From: Phormidium tenue FACHB-1050 | Lineage (GTDB): Bacteria; Cyanobacteriota; Cyanobacteriia; Pseudanabaenales; Pseudanabaenaceae | Direction: 5' to 3' | DNA: 64,000 nucleotides | Assembly: GCF_014696925.1 (NCBI RefSeq) | Contig: NZ_JACJQY010000001.1 | Span: forward strand, 124,001-188,000 | Part shown: one piece after another, positions 32,973 to 41,836 of the stretch | Numbering within the stretch: position 1 is the first letter of the stretch | Layout: each line of letters begins with the position of its first letter | Translations under genes and position numbers: made by a program | The notes under the pieces: generated by a model | Told to the model about the DNA's origin: nothing | What the model saw: the letters and a program-made list of their open reading frames with translations, nothing else | Database searches by the model: none

Positions 32973-34862
32973 ATGACTGAGCCGCTACTGCAAAATCTTG
33001 AAAAACTACAGGCGAGATTAAAGGAAATCCCTCTAGAAGCAGGGGTCTACTTTATGCGCGATCGCCATGATGGCGTAATTTATATCGGCAAATCGAAGGC
33101 ACTACGCAATCGGGTGCGATCGTACTTTCGCAGCAGTCAAGACCTATCACCACGCATTGCAATGATGGTGCAGTTAGTGCATGAGATAGAATTCATCGTT
33201 ACCGACTCCGAAGCCGAAGCCCTCGCCCTCGAAGCGAATCTGATCAAGCAATATCAACCCTATTACAACGTTCTCCTCAAGGACGACAAGAAATACCCCT
33301 ACGTCTGTATTACTTGGTCAGAGGACTATCCACGCATTTTTATTACCCGTAAACGCAGGATGGGCGGCACAAAGGATAAATACTATGGACCCTATGTCGA
33401 TGTTTTTAACCTCAAGCGGACTTTGGGAATTATTAAACGCGCTTTTCCTCTACGCCAAAGACCAATCCCGATGTTTAAAGATCGCCCGTGCTTGAACTAT
33501 GACATGGGTTTATGTCCTGCGGTATGCCAGCAGCTAATTTCTCCTGAAGATTACCGCAAGACGATGTTAAAAGTAGCGATGATTTTTCAGGGACGATCTA
33601 GCGAATTAGTGGAAACCTTTACCGAGAAAATGGAAGCAGCCGCAGAAGCTTTAGAGTTTGAGAAAGCTGCCGATCTACGCGATCGCATCCAAGTTTTGCA
33701 AAACCTCAACTCTAATCAAAAGGTGTCTCTGCCAGATGATACAGTTTCTCGCGATGCGATCGCCATGGCACAAGACGATCAGCATACCTGTATTCAGCTA
33801 TTTCAAATTAGGGCAGGGCGTTTAGTGGGTCGATTAGCCTTTGTAGCAGATAGTCAGAGTGATACACCAGAGGCAATTTTACAGCGTACTTTAGAGGCTC
33901 ACTATCAAAACTGCGATCCAGTGGAAATTCCCAACGAAGTCCACACACAATTGGAGCTTCCTGAAGTAGAGATTTTGCAAGCATGGCTAAGCGATCGCAA
34001 AGGACGAAAAGTAGCGATCGCCACACCGCAGCGTCAACTCAAGGCTGAACTGATCGAAATGGTGGAACGTAATGCCCAGTACGAGTTAGCCAGAATTCAA
34101 AAACAAAGCGATCGTAATTTGCAAGGATTGGAAGACTTAGCCGAGATTCTTAATCTCGATAGCTTGCCACATCGGATTGAAGGCTATGATATTTCGCATA
34201 TTCAAGGCTCCGATGCTGTGGCTAGCCAAGTTGTATTTATTGATGGCATTCCCGCTAAGCAACATTATCGCCATTACAAAATCCGCAATCCTGATATTCA
34301 GACTGGACATTCCGATGACTTTGCCAGCCTTGCAGAAGTAATTGCCAGAAGATTCAAAAATCACACCAATTTTAACAATTCCCAATCCCCAATCCCCAAT
34401 CCCCAAAATGACTTCCCCGATGTCGTAATGATCGATGGGGGTAAGGGTCAACTTTCATCGGTGATGAAGATTATTGATAAGTTGGGTTTGCGCGATCGCC
34501 TAACAGTCATTAGCCTTGCCAAAAAACGTGAGGAAATCTTTTTGCCTGAGCAGTCAGAACCTTTGGTGAGTGGTGATCCAGAACGAGCAGGCGTACAGGT
34601 ATTACGACGGCTGCGTGATGAGGCTCACCGTTTCGCGATTACATTCCATCGTAAAAAACGCAGTCAAAGAATGCAGCGATCGCACCTCGATCAAATTACA
34701 GGTTTAGGACATCATCGCCAAAAGATTCTGTTAGAGAAATTCCATTCCGTCGATTACATTCGCCAAGCAACAGTCGAACAGATTGCTGAAACCGATGGTA
34801 TCGGTAAGAAGTTAGCTCAGCATATTTATAATCATTTCCATCCAGTCAGCAACGCTCAATAG
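32973..34862 (+). CDS. uvrC: excinuclease ABC subunit C
   Basis: UvrC makes both incisions around a lesion in nucleotide excision repair. Order of domains: GIY-YIG nuclease (residues 15-95, [20 protein letters not shown]), cysteine-containing segment ([13 protein letters not shown], about 171-183), UVR motif that contacts UvrB (about 210-245, [15 protein letters not shown]), RNase H-like nuclease ([17 protein letters not shown] and [12 protein letters not shown]) and C-terminal helix-hairpin-helix ([26 protein letters not shown]). Length 629 aa is usual. ATG 32973. Confidence 0.97.
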   Translation: MTEPLLQNLEKLQARLKEIPLEAGVYFMRDRHDGVIYIGKSKALRNRVRSYFRSSQDLSPRIAMMVQLVHEIEFIVTDSEAEALALEANLIKQYQPYYNVLLKDDKKYPYVCITWSEDYPRIFITRKRRMGGTKDKYYGPYVDVFNLKRTLGIIKRAFPLRQRPIPMFKDRPCLNYDMGLCPAVCQQLISPEDYRKTMLKVAMIFQGRSSELVETFTEKMEAAAEALEFEKAADLRDRIQVLQNLNSNQKVSLPDDTVSRDAIAMAQDDQHTCIQLFQIRAGRLVGRLAFVADSQSDTPEAILQRTLEAHYQNCDPVEIPNEVHTQLELPEVEILQAWLSDRKGRKVAIATPQRQLKAELIEMVERNAQYELARIQKQSDRNLQGLEDLAEILNLDSLPHRIEGYDISHIQGSDAVASQVVFIDGIPAKQHYRHYKIRNPDIQTGHSDDFASLAEVIARRFKNHTNFNNSQSPIPNPQNDFPDVVMIDGGKGQLSSVMKIIDKLGLRDRLTVISLAKKREEIFLPEQSEPLVSGDPERAGVQVLRRLRDEAHRFAITFHRKKRSQRMQRSHLDQITGLGHHRQKILLEKFHSVDYIRQATVEQIAETDGIGKKLAQHIYNHFHPVSNAQ

Positions 34863-34870
34863 AAAAAGCA

Positions 34871-34952
34871 GAGATTGAGATCTCCGACTTTTTCTGTGCA
34901 ATCACAGATCAGTTTTGAGAGGCACAGAAAAAGTCGGAGATCTGGGCATTTA
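34871..34952. repeat. convergent-gene hairpin (family C, copy 2)
   Basis: A perfect 22-bp stem (34878-34899 with 34922-34943), again beginning AGATCTCCGACTTTTTCT and preceded by GATTG, followed by GGGCATTTAC. Compared with 18423, the inner TTTGC/GCAAA has become TGTGC/GCACA, a paired change. It lies between convergent uvrC and the glycosyltransferase gene. Confidence 0.82.
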
Positions 34953-34963
34953 CACCTAAATTA

Positions 34964-35890
34964 TTAACGGAACATCAGCTTGCTTTCTTTATCCCAGTTA
35001 CGATACATCCAAATTACCGTGTACCAATTCATATAAATCCGAAAGATTTCCATCGCAATTTCTGATTTGCCCTGATCGCATAGCCATGTTAATAGAGGCT
35101 TAAGCGTGCGATCATTAAGCGTACCACCAAGGGTGAGAATTCCCCATAGGGCAAGATGTAGCCAAGTTTTTTGGATCATTAACCTGACTTCCCATGTTGG
35201 ATGTTTTTGATAAAAAATGATGCTCATGCGACCGCGTTGCTCCTCTAAATCAAGCAATCGGGGCATTTTATCAATGGAGAATTTAGCGTGATAATGGAAA
35301 GCGATCGCCCCTGCACAGGTCAAACGTTTTAAACCTAATTTTTTAACGCGCATTCCTAACTCAAAATCTTCCCACCCATATTGGAAAAAGCCTGTATCAA
35401 ATTTTCCTGCTTCTAACAGCCATTTACGAGCGATCGCTAAGTTGCAAGTGTCAAATAACGCGGCGGTAAAATATGGCACTGCTGATACAGGCTCAGAATC
35501 AGGTGCTTCCAAATTGCTAGTGTCAATGATCCTGCCATAGCTATAGACTTTTTCTCCTTGAGCTAGAGTCTCGGTATGGGCTTGGAGATATTCAGGATTA
35601 ACGGTAATATCGCTATCAACAAAGGCAATGTATTTGCCTTTGGCTGAGTCAATGCCATAATTGCGTGCTGTGGCGGCGGCAGCATGGTCTTGGGTTAATA
35701 GGCGCAAGTGTGGATACTGAGCACTATTAGCTTTCAAAAACTCTACCGTGCCATCGGATGAGCCATCATCTATCACCAGAATTTCGTAAGGCCGGGTTAT
35801 GGTCTGTTTTTCCAACGCTGCTAGACATTTTTGCAAAATTGGTAGTCGGTTATAAGTGGGTACAACCACTGACCACAACATTTCTGACAC
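34964..35890 (-). CDS. family 2 glycosyltransferase
   Basis: A GT-A enzyme adding a sugar from a nucleotide donor. The first 220 residues show SVVVPTYNRLPILQKCLAAL, ILVIDDGSSDGTVEFL, the acidic AFVDSDITVNPEYL (DxD-like) and the C-terminal catalytic GWEDFELGMRVKKLGL. The rest (about 225-308) is basic and aromatic, without a clear transmembrane pair. It lies next to, but on the opposite strand from, the rfb cluster and may serve the same polysaccharide (inference). Length 308 aa; ATG 35890. Confidence 0.9.
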   Translation of the reverse strand: MSEMLWSVVVPTYNRLPILQKCLAALEKQTITRPYEILVIDDGSSDGTVEFLKANSAQYPHLRLLTQDHAAAATARNYGIDSAKGKYIAFVDSDITVNPEYLQAHTETLAQGEKVYSYGRIIDTSNLEAPDSEPVSAVPYFTAALFDTCNLAIARKWLLEAGKFDTGFFQYGWEDFELGMRVKKLGLKRLTCAGAIAFHYHAKFSIDKMPRLLDLEEQRGRMSIIFYQKHPTWEVRLMIQKTWLHLALWGILTLGGTLNDRTLKPLLTWLCDQGKSEIAMEIFRIYMNWYTVIWMYRNWDKESKLMFR

Positions 35891-35955
35891 AGTGTTTCTC
35901 CTAAGCGATCGCCAAAAGGATTATAACTCTACAGCAATTTCCGATGAAACAAACC

Positions 35956-36008
35956 CCAAGAGCATTTTTGAAAGCGTTGCAAAGCAACGCTTTCAAAAAT
36001 GCTCTTGG
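35956..36008. repeat. 25-bp palindrome with AAA loop
   Basis: Perfect arms 35956-35980 and 35984-36008, core GAAAGCGTTGCaaaGCAACGC. The left flank CAGCAATTTCC resembles the end of the MITE-like elements, so it may be a reduced relative. Together with the next repeat it fills most of the 336-nt gap before rfbC. Confidence 0.8.
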
Positions 36009-36023
36009 TTTGAGCTTGAGTGC

Positions 36024-36136
36024 AAAGCGCTGTAGTACCAATTCATAAAAGTGTGACAACACTTTTATGAATTGGTACTACAGCGCTTTAATGGTTTCAA
36101 AACAAAAAATGGCTACGCCATTTTTTGTTTTGGTAT
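36024..36136. repeat. two-hairpin composite repeat (family D, copy 4) with 31-bp stem
   Basis: Hairpin B is a perfect 31-bp stem (36024-36054 with 36059-36089, loop GACA). Hairpin A pairs 36098-36112 with 36118-36132 (CAAAACAAAAAATGG and complement), followed by GTATAA. It lies just upstream of rfbC, so it may insulate the glycan cluster. Confidence 0.88.
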
Positions 36137-36226
36137 AAGTGACTTGGGACTTAGTGCAGTCAATTGATAATTTAAAATTAGTGATTTTAAGACATAATTT
36201 TGGGGTTAATGTTAAGCAGTATTTGC

Positions 36227-36772
36227 ATGAAAGTTGAAAGTACAGCAATTTCTGATGTTTTACTGATTACGCCTAGGGTATTTGGCGATGAGCGAGGTTT
36301 TTTCTATGAATCTTACAACCATCAAGTCTTTGTTGAAAAAACAGGCTTAGATATCACCTTTGTCCAAGATAATCATTCACGATCCCAAAAAAACGTGTTA
36401 AGGGGATTGCATTATCAAATTGGCAAACCACAGGGCAAATTAATTAGAGCTTTGACAGGCACAATTCAAGATGTGGCTGTAGATTTACGACATAGTTCAC
36501 CAACATTTGGTAAATCGGTAAGTTATATTCTTAGTGCAGAAAACTATCAGCAACTATGGATTCCTGTAGGGTTTGCTCATGGCTTCACTGTATTGTCTGA
36601 TGTTGCCGAAGTAGCCTACAAAGCGACAGATTACTATGCTCCCAGTGAAGAGCGCTGTTTATTGTGGAATGATCCTGAGTTAGCGATCGCATGGCAACTC
36701 AAAGGACAACCAATTGTGTCTGCTAAAGATGCTGTTGGTAAATTATTAAAAGAAGCGGAGTTATTTGCATGA
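36227..36772 (+). CDS. rfbC: dTDP-4-dehydrorhamnose 3,5-epimerase
   Basis: Third enzyme of dTDP-L-rhamnose synthesis. A small cupin (181 aa) with VFGDERGFFYESYN, the substrate motif VLRGLHYQIG containing the catalytic histidine, VAVDLRHSSPTFGKS and WIPVGFAHGFTVLSD. The frame could start at TTG 36200 or ATG 36209, but relatives start at a sequence like MKVESTAISDVL, so ATG 36227 is preferred. It overlaps rfbB by 4 nt (ATGA), showing translational coupling. A second paralogue lies at 43069. Confidence 0.95.
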   Translation: MKVESTAISDVLLITPRVFGDERGFFYESYNHQVFVEKTGLDITFVQDNHSRSQKNVLRGLHYQIGKPQGKLIRALTGTIQDVAVDLRHSSPTFGKSVSYILSAENYQQLWIPVGFAHGFTVLSDVAEVAYKATDYYAPSEERCLLWNDPELAIAWQLKGQPIVSAKDAVGKLLKEAELFA

Positions 36773-37788
36773 GTCCAGTCGAAAAATTTCAAAAAATACT
36801 GATTACGGGTGGAGCAGGATTTATTGGCTCTAATTATGTACATTACGCGATCTCTAATCATCCCACATGGGAGATTGTGGTTTTAGATAAGCTCACCTAT
36901 GCAGGGAATTTAGATAATTTGAAAGATGTCAGAGATCGCATTACTTTCATTCAAGGCGATATTGCCAATCCTGAAGATGTGGAAAAAGCTGTGTCTGGTG
37001 TGGACGCGATCCTCAACTTTGCCGCCGAAAGCCATGTTGATCGTAGTCTGCGAGATCCACTTCCCTTCATCCGCACCAATATCGAAGGCACATTACTATT
37101 ATTGGAAGCAGCAAGAAAACATCAAATCAAGCGCTTTCTCCATGTTTCCACCGATGAAGTCTACGGGGATCTCGTCGGTAGCGATCGCCATTCCCTAGAG
37201 TCAGATACCCTATCACCGCGTAGTCCCTATGCTGCCTCCAAAGCAGGAGCCGAGCATTTAGTCTTCTCCTATGGCATTAGCTATGGTTTAGATGTGGTGA
37301 TTACCCGTGGCTCAAATACTTACGGGCTGTATCAATATCCTGAAAAAATTATTCCGCTCTTCATCACCAATGCCCTAGAGTCAAAATCCTTACCTATTTA
37401 TGGTGATGGTTCAGCCGTCCGTGATTATCTCTATGTTGAAGATCATTGCTCAGGCATTGACACAGTGCTGCACTCAGGTACAAGTGGTAGAGCCTATAAC
37501 CTTGGTGCGCGGATGGAAGTCAATGGGATCGAGGTTGCCAAAACTATTTTAGGGCTGCTCGATCGCCCCGAATCCTTAATGCAATCTGTCAGCGATCGTC
37601 CTGGACATGACTACCGCTATTCTGTCGATCCTAGTGCAGCCGAATCTCTCGGCTGGCAGCGTCAATGGGACTTTCAGCGTGGCATGGCTCAAACCGTGGC
37701 TTGGTACAAACAAAATTCGGACTGGTGGCAAGCGGTCAAGGATAAGAAAGTATTCCAAGAGCATTACAACCAATGGTATGCCCGATGA
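36769..37788 (+). CDS. rfbB: dTDP-glucose 4,6-dehydratase
   Basis: Second step of dTDP-L-rhamnose synthesis: dTDP-glucose to dTDP-4-keto-6-deoxyglucose. An extended SDR with the NAD motif ITGGAGFIGSNYV, LDKLTYAGNLDNL, FAAESHVDRSL, the catalytic VSTDEVYGDL and YAASKAGAEHL (Tyr and Lys), and RGSNTYGLYQYPEKIIPLFI. Length 339 aa. Both its start and stop overlap neighbouring genes by 4 nt, so rfbC, rfbB and rfbD form one coupled operon. Confidence 0.97.
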   Translation: MSPVEKFQKILITGGAGFIGSNYVHYAISNHPTWEIVVLDKLTYAGNLDNLKDVRDRITFIQGDIANPEDVEKAVSGVDAILNFAAESHVDRSLRDPLPFIRTNIEGTLLLLEAARKHQIKRFLHVSTDEVYGDLVGSDRHSLESDTLSPRSPYAASKAGAEHLVFSYGISYGLDVVITRGSNTYGLYQYPEKIIPLFITNALESKSLPIYGDGSAVRDYLYVEDHCSGIDTVLHSGTSGRAYNLGARMEVNGIEVAKTILGLLDRPESLMQSVSDRPGHDYRYSVDPSAAESLGWQRQWDFQRGMAQTVAWYKQNSDWWQAVKDKKVFQEHYNQWYAR

Positions 37789-38654
37789 GTCAACCTCTCA
37801 AAGTGGCTCTGATTGGAGCAAATGGGCAGTTAGGCTCAGATATCACTAGTCATTTTTCGCAGTGCGATCACTATCAACTTACGGCTCTAACTCGATCTGA
37901 CATTGACATCAGACAGGCTGACATGGTTGATCAAGTTTTAACCCGTCAGAAATTTGATGTGGTGATCAATAGTGCTGCCTATGTGCGTGTCGATGACTGT
38001 GAGCAAAAAGTGGACATAGCCTTTAATGTCAATGCGTTCGGTGCGTTAAATGTGGCTCGAACCTGTCGTGATATTGGCGCTCTCTGTGTTTACATCAGTA
38101 CCGATTATGTGTTTCATGGCGATCGCCAATCTCCTTACACTGAGTCCGACATTCCTAACCCAATTAATATTTACGGCACATCAAAGATCACAGGAGAATA
38201 TTTAGTCCAACAAACCACTGCGCGATCGCTAATTGTGCGAATTTCCGGTGTTTTTGGCAAAGCTGGGGCAAGCGGTAAGGGTGGTAATTTCGTCGAAACA
38301 ATGATTAAAAAAGCCAAAGCTGGCGATCCAATCAGAGTAGTTAATGACATATTGATGTCGCCTACCTATACCTATGATGCAGCTAGGTTGCTAGATGCAC
38401 TTTTACAAGAAGGTGCAACAGGTCTGATTCATGGTGCTAATTCAGGGAGTTGTTCGTGGTATGAATTTGCTAGTACAGCACTTCGACTTGCTAATATTCA
38501 GTATCCCATTGAAGCTATTCCTGCTTCCGATTTTCCAACCTTAGCTACCAGACCGATGAACTCAGCATTAATTAGTGATCAGTTGCCCAAAATTACTAAT
38601 TTCCAGATGCGTCCTTGGCAAGAAGCTCTTGCAGCCTATATTCAAGCCAGATAA
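37785..38654 (+). CDS. rfbD: dTDP-4-dehydrorhamnose reductase
   Basis: Last step of dTDP-L-rhamnose synthesis, NAD(P)H-dependent. SDR features: VALIGANGQLGSDI, INSAAYVRVDDCE (a variant of the usual AAYTAVDKAE), YISTDYVFHGDRQSPYTE, and NIYGTSKITGEYLV carrying the catalytic Tyr/Lys. The ATG at 37785 overlapping the rfbB stop is chosen over ATG 37773. Length 289 aa. It stops just before a 27-bp palindrome that separates it from rfbA. Confidence 0.95.
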   Translation: MSQPLKVALIGANGQLGSDITSHFSQCDHYQLTALTRSDIDIRQADMVDQVLTRQKFDVVINSAAYVRVDDCEQKVDIAFNVNAFGALNVARTCRDIGALCVYISTDYVFHGDRQSPYTESDIPNPINIYGTSKITGEYLVQQTTARSLIVRISGVFGKAGASGKGGNFVETMIKKAKAGDPIRVVNDILMSPTYTYDAARLLDALLQEGATGLIHGANSGSCSWYEFASTALRLANIQYPIEAIPASDFPTLATRPMNSALISDQLPKITNFQMRPWQEALAAYIQAR

Positions 38655-38713
38655 AAACCATAAATCCTTTTAAAAGAGGCGTAAAGCGCCTCTTTTAAAA
38701 GGATTTATGGTTT
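38655..38713. terminator. 27-bp palindrome between rfbD and rfbA
   Basis: Perfect arms 38655-38681 and 38687-38713, loop TAAAG, starting directly after the rfbD stop and ending 35 nt before the rfbA ATG. It may terminate the rfbCBD transcript or set the ratio with rfbA. It is the last long intergenic palindrome; none of this size was seen further right. Confidence 0.8.
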
Positions 38714-38748
38714 ACTCAAAGCCGCACTAGGCTCTATTATTCAAAACT

Positions 38749-39822
38749 ATGAAAGCTCTAATTCTCTCTGGTGGCAAAGGTACAAGGTTACGCCCTCTTA
38801 CCTATACAGGGGCAAAACAACTCGTTCCCGTCGCCAATAAACCGATCCTTTGGTACTGCATCGAAAGTATTGTCGCCGCAGGTATTACTGATGTTGGTAT
38901 TGTCATCAGTCCCGAAACTGGCGATGAAGTAAAAAGCAAAACAGGTAATGGCGATCGCTTTGGTGCAAATATTACATATATTTTGCAAGATAAACCCTCA
39001 GGCTTAGCCCATGCTGTCAAGATCTCCCAATCATTCCTTGATGAAGAATCTTTCATAATGTTTCTTGGTGACAATCTAATCGAATCGCAATTAGATACTT
39101 TTTTGACTATTTTTAACCAAAAACAGCTAGATGCATTGATCTTATTGCGCCAAGTCGCTGATCCTAGTGCTTTTGGCGTGGCAACTGTTGATGCTGATGG
39201 CAAAGTGATCAAACTAGTCGAAAAACCTAAACAGCCTGAATCAAATCTAGCTTTGGTCGGGGTCTATTTCTTTAAAAATACAATTCATGAGGCGATCGCT
39301 CAAATTGCTCCATCAGCTAGAGGCGAACTCGAAATCACTGATGCGATCCAAAAATTAATCGATACTGATAAAAAAGTTGAAGCCTCAGAACTAGAAGGCT
39401 GGTGGCTTGATACAGGCAAAAAAGACGATATTCTTGCCGCCAACCAAATTGTGCTAGATGCCAGACTCAAATCCAAAAATTTAGGTGAAGTCGATGCTGC
39501 TAGCAATATCAGTGGGCGCGTCGAAATTGGCAAGGGTTCTCAAGTGATTAGCTGTAAAATTCGCGGTCCTGTTGTGATTGGCGAAAATTGCTATCTCGAA
39601 CATGCTTACATTGGTCCTTATACCAGTATTAGCGATCGCGTCAGGATTATCGATACCGATATTGAACATAGCGTCATCCTTAGCGACACCCAAATCACAG
39701 GTATCCATCAACGCATTGTTGATAGTGTGATTGGTCAAAGGGTATCAATGAAGGTTTCACCGAAGCGCCCACAGGCTCTAAGGTTTCTTGTTGGCGATGA
39801 CTCTCAGCTTGAGATTATGTAA
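38749..39822 (+). CDS. rfbA: glucose-1-phosphate thymidylyltransferase (long form)
   Basis: Makes dTDP-glucose from dTTP and glucose 1-phosphate, the first step to dTDP-rhamnose. Nucleotidyltransferase motifs: LSGGKGTRLRPLTYTGAKQL, FLGDNLIE, KLVEKPKQPESNLALVGVYF, WWLDTGKKDD. At 357 aa it belongs to the long RmlA type with a C-terminal left-handed beta-helix (about 250-345, GRVEIGKGSQVISCKIRGPV), as in actinobacterial and cyanobacterial enzymes. ATG 38749. No ribosome site stands out. Confidence 0.94.
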   Translation: MKALILSGGKGTRLRPLTYTGAKQLVPVANKPILWYCIESIVAAGITDVGIVISPETGDEVKSKTGNGDRFGANITYILQDKPSGLAHAVKISQSFLDEESFIMFLGDNLIESQLDTFLTIFNQKQLDALILLRQVADPSAFGVATVDADGKVIKLVEKPKQPESNLALVGVYFFKNTIHEAIAQIAPSARGELEITDAIQKLIDTDKKVEASELEGWWLDTGKKDDILAANQIVLDARLKSKNLGEVDAASNISGRVEIGKGSQVISCKIRGPVVIGENCYLEHAYIGPYTSISDRVRIIDTDIEHSVILSDTQITGIHQRIVDSVIGQRVSMKVSPKRPQALRFLVGDDSQLEIM

Positions 39823-39962
39823 AAAGGAGGACTCTGCCAATGGTATTCTCATCCATAGTTTTTAGTCAGCTTCTTGCTGTTAGCAATGAAATGCCATATG
39901 TTAGACCAACAAATGGAAGCAGTATAGAGTTTGTAATTAGCAAAAAATTGGTAAAAATCTAA

Positions 39963-40730
39963 ATGAAAGCCGTAATTTTAGCTGGTGGGTTAGGGACTCG
40001 GTTAAGCGAAGAAACCCACCTCAAACCAAAGCCAATGGTGGAGATTGGTGGCAAACCGATTTTATGGCACATCATGAAAACTTATTCTGCCTACGGAATC
40101 CATGATTTCATTATTTGTTGTGGCTATAAAGGGTATGTAATTAAGGAATATTTCGCAAATTATTTTTTACACATGTCTGATATTACTTTTGACATGCAAT
40201 CCAATCAAATGGAAGTGCATCAAAAAAAAGCAGAACCTTGGCGTGTGACCTTAGTGGATACAGGTGAAACTACTCAAACGGGTGGAAGGTTGCAAAGAGT
40301 GAAAAACTATGTAGGTAGTGAAACCTTCTGTTTTACCTATGGTGATGGGGTAAGTAATGTCAACATCAAAGAATTAATTTCTTTTCATCATCAGCAGAAA
40401 CATCTAGCTACGGTTACAGCAGTCCAACCTCCTGGACGCTATGGAAATATTAATATAGAGCAAGGCTTGGTCTTAAATTTTCAAGAGAAACCTCAAGGGG
40501 ATGGTGGATGGATTAATGGAGGTTATTTTGTTTTGGAACCAGAAGTATTTGATTTATTAGAAGGCGACCAGACCAGTTGGGAGTCAGAGACTTTACCAAT
40601 GATTGCCCATAAACAGGAATTATCTGCTTTTAATCACCATGGTTTTTGGCAAGCAATGGATACCCTTAGAGATAAAAATTATTTGGAAAGCTTATGGGAA
40701 AATGCTAGCGCTCCTTGGAAAGTATGGTGA
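39963..40730 (+). CDS. rfbF: glucose-1-phosphate cytidylyltransferase
   Basis: Makes CDP-glucose, which commits carbon to CDP-deoxysugars. Motifs: AVILAGGLGTRLSEETHLKP, MVEIGGKPILWHIMKTYS, FCFTYGDGVSNVNI (metal-binding Asp) and FQEKPQGDGGWINGGYFVLE. Length 255 aa is standard. It is followed directly by rfbG with a TGATG overlap, the typical pair. The 140-nt gap before it holds no gene. From here on the DNA is noticeably richer in A/T. Confidence 0.97.
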   Translation: MKAVILAGGLGTRLSEETHLKPKPMVEIGGKPILWHIMKTYSAYGIHDFIICCGYKGYVIKEYFANYFLHMSDITFDMQSNQMEVHQKKAEPWRVTLVDTGETTQTGGRLQRVKNYVGSETFCFTYGDGVSNVNIKELISFHHQQKHLATVTAVQPPGRYGNINIEQGLVLNFQEKPQGDGGWINGGYFVLEPEVFDLLEGDQTSWESETLPMIAHKQELSAFNHHGFWQAMDTLRDKNYLESLWENASAPWKVW

Positions 40731-41797
40731 TGAATTTAGAGTTTTGGCAAGATAAAAAAGTTTTAGTGACGGGGCACACTGGCTTTAAAGGCAGTTGGCT
40801 ATCAGTTTGGCTACAAATTTTAGGAGCTAAGGTTGTTGGCTATAGTTTGCCACCCCATACACAGCCTTGTTTATTTGATTTAGCTCAGGTCAGCGATCGC
40901 ATGACTTCGATAGTTGGTGATGTTCGAGATTTAGATCATCTTGTTAAAACAATCAAAAAATATCAGCCTGAAATTGTAATTCATATGGCAGCCCAAGCCT
41001 TAGTACGTGAATCTTACAAAAATCCTGCTGAAACCTATGCTGTTAATGTTATGGGTACAGTAAATGTGCTAGAAGCAGTGCGCCAAGTGGGAGGTGTAAA
41101 AGCTCTAGTTAATGTAACTTCAGACAAATGTTATGAAAATCGGGAATGGGTTTGGGGATATCGTGAGCACGAGGCACTAGGAGGTTACGACCCTTATAGC
41201 AACAGTAAAGGCTGCTCTGAGTTGGTAACATCGGCTTTTCGTAATTCATTCTTTCATCCTAGAGATTATGCACAACATGGAGTTGGTATTGCAACCGCTC
41301 GTGCAGGTAATGTTATTGGTGGTGGTGACTGGGCAAGCGATCGCTTGATTCCTGATATTCTCAAAGCTTGGCAGACTGGACAGAAGGTAATTATTCGCTA
41401 TCCCCATGCAATTCGTCCTTGGCAACATGTGCTTGAACCTTTATCTGGCTACCTCACCTTAGCAGAGCATTTATATAATGATGGCGTAGGTTATGGAGGT
41501 GCTTGGAATTTTGGTCCTCATGAATCTGATGCTCAGCCCGTTGGCTGGATTATCGCGCAGATGGCAAATCTGTGGGGTAAAGAAGCAGATTGGGTTCAGG
41601 AAACTTCATTACAGCCCCATGAGGCTAACTATTTGAAATTAGATTGCTCTAAAGCGCGTAGTCAATTAAAATGGCAACCAAAGTTAGATGTAAAAACTGC
41701 TTTGGCTTGGGTTATTGACTGGACAAAATCTTTGCAATCTGGAGCAAATATGAGAGATATTACTGCTCATCAAATTAATCAATTTAGCCTTAAATAA
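40730..41797 (+). CDS. rfbG: CDP-glucose 4,6-dehydratase
   Basis: Converts CDP-glucose to CDP-4-keto-6-deoxyglucose, the common precursor of 3,6-dideoxy and branched deoxysugars. An extended SDR: VLVTGHTGFKGSWLSVWLQ, HMAAQALVRESYKNPAETY, VNVTSDKCYEN, and YDPYSNSKGCSELV with Tyr/Lys. ATG 40730 shares one base with the rfbF stop and gives 355 aa. An upstream ATG at 40715 is less likely. No rfbH-type (E1) 3-dehydratase is present, so the product goes to the methyltransferase/epimerase genes that follow rather than to dideoxysugars (inference). Confidence 0.96.
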   Translation: MNLEFWQDKKVLVTGHTGFKGSWLSVWLQILGAKVVGYSLPPHTQPCLFDLAQVSDRMTSIVGDVRDLDHLVKTIKKYQPEIVIHMAAQALVRESYKNPAETYAVNVMGTVNVLEAVRQVGGVKALVNVTSDKCYENREWVWGYREHEALGGYDPYSNSKGCSELVTSAFRNSFFHPRDYAQHGVGIATARAGNVIGGGDWASDRLIPDILKAWQTGQKVIIRYPHAIRPWQHVLEPLSGYLTLAEHLYNDGVGYGGAWNFGPHESDAQPVGWIIAQMANLWGKEADWVQETSLQPHEANYLKLDCSKARSQLKWQPKLDVKTALAWVIDWTKSLQSGANMRDITAHQINQFSLK

Positions 41798-41836
41798 TTT
41801 TAGGGAAATCCAAATTTCAAAAAATATTAAATTGTT

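Noticed and set aside
36200-36226. Earlier starts for rfbC (TTG 36200, ATG 36209)
   Set aside because: The extra residues are not part of the RmlC family N-terminus; ATG 36227 fits relatives.
6781-38713. CRISPR array
   Set aside because: The repeats are scattered palindromes of several families, not evenly spaced direct repeats with spacers, and no cas gene is present.
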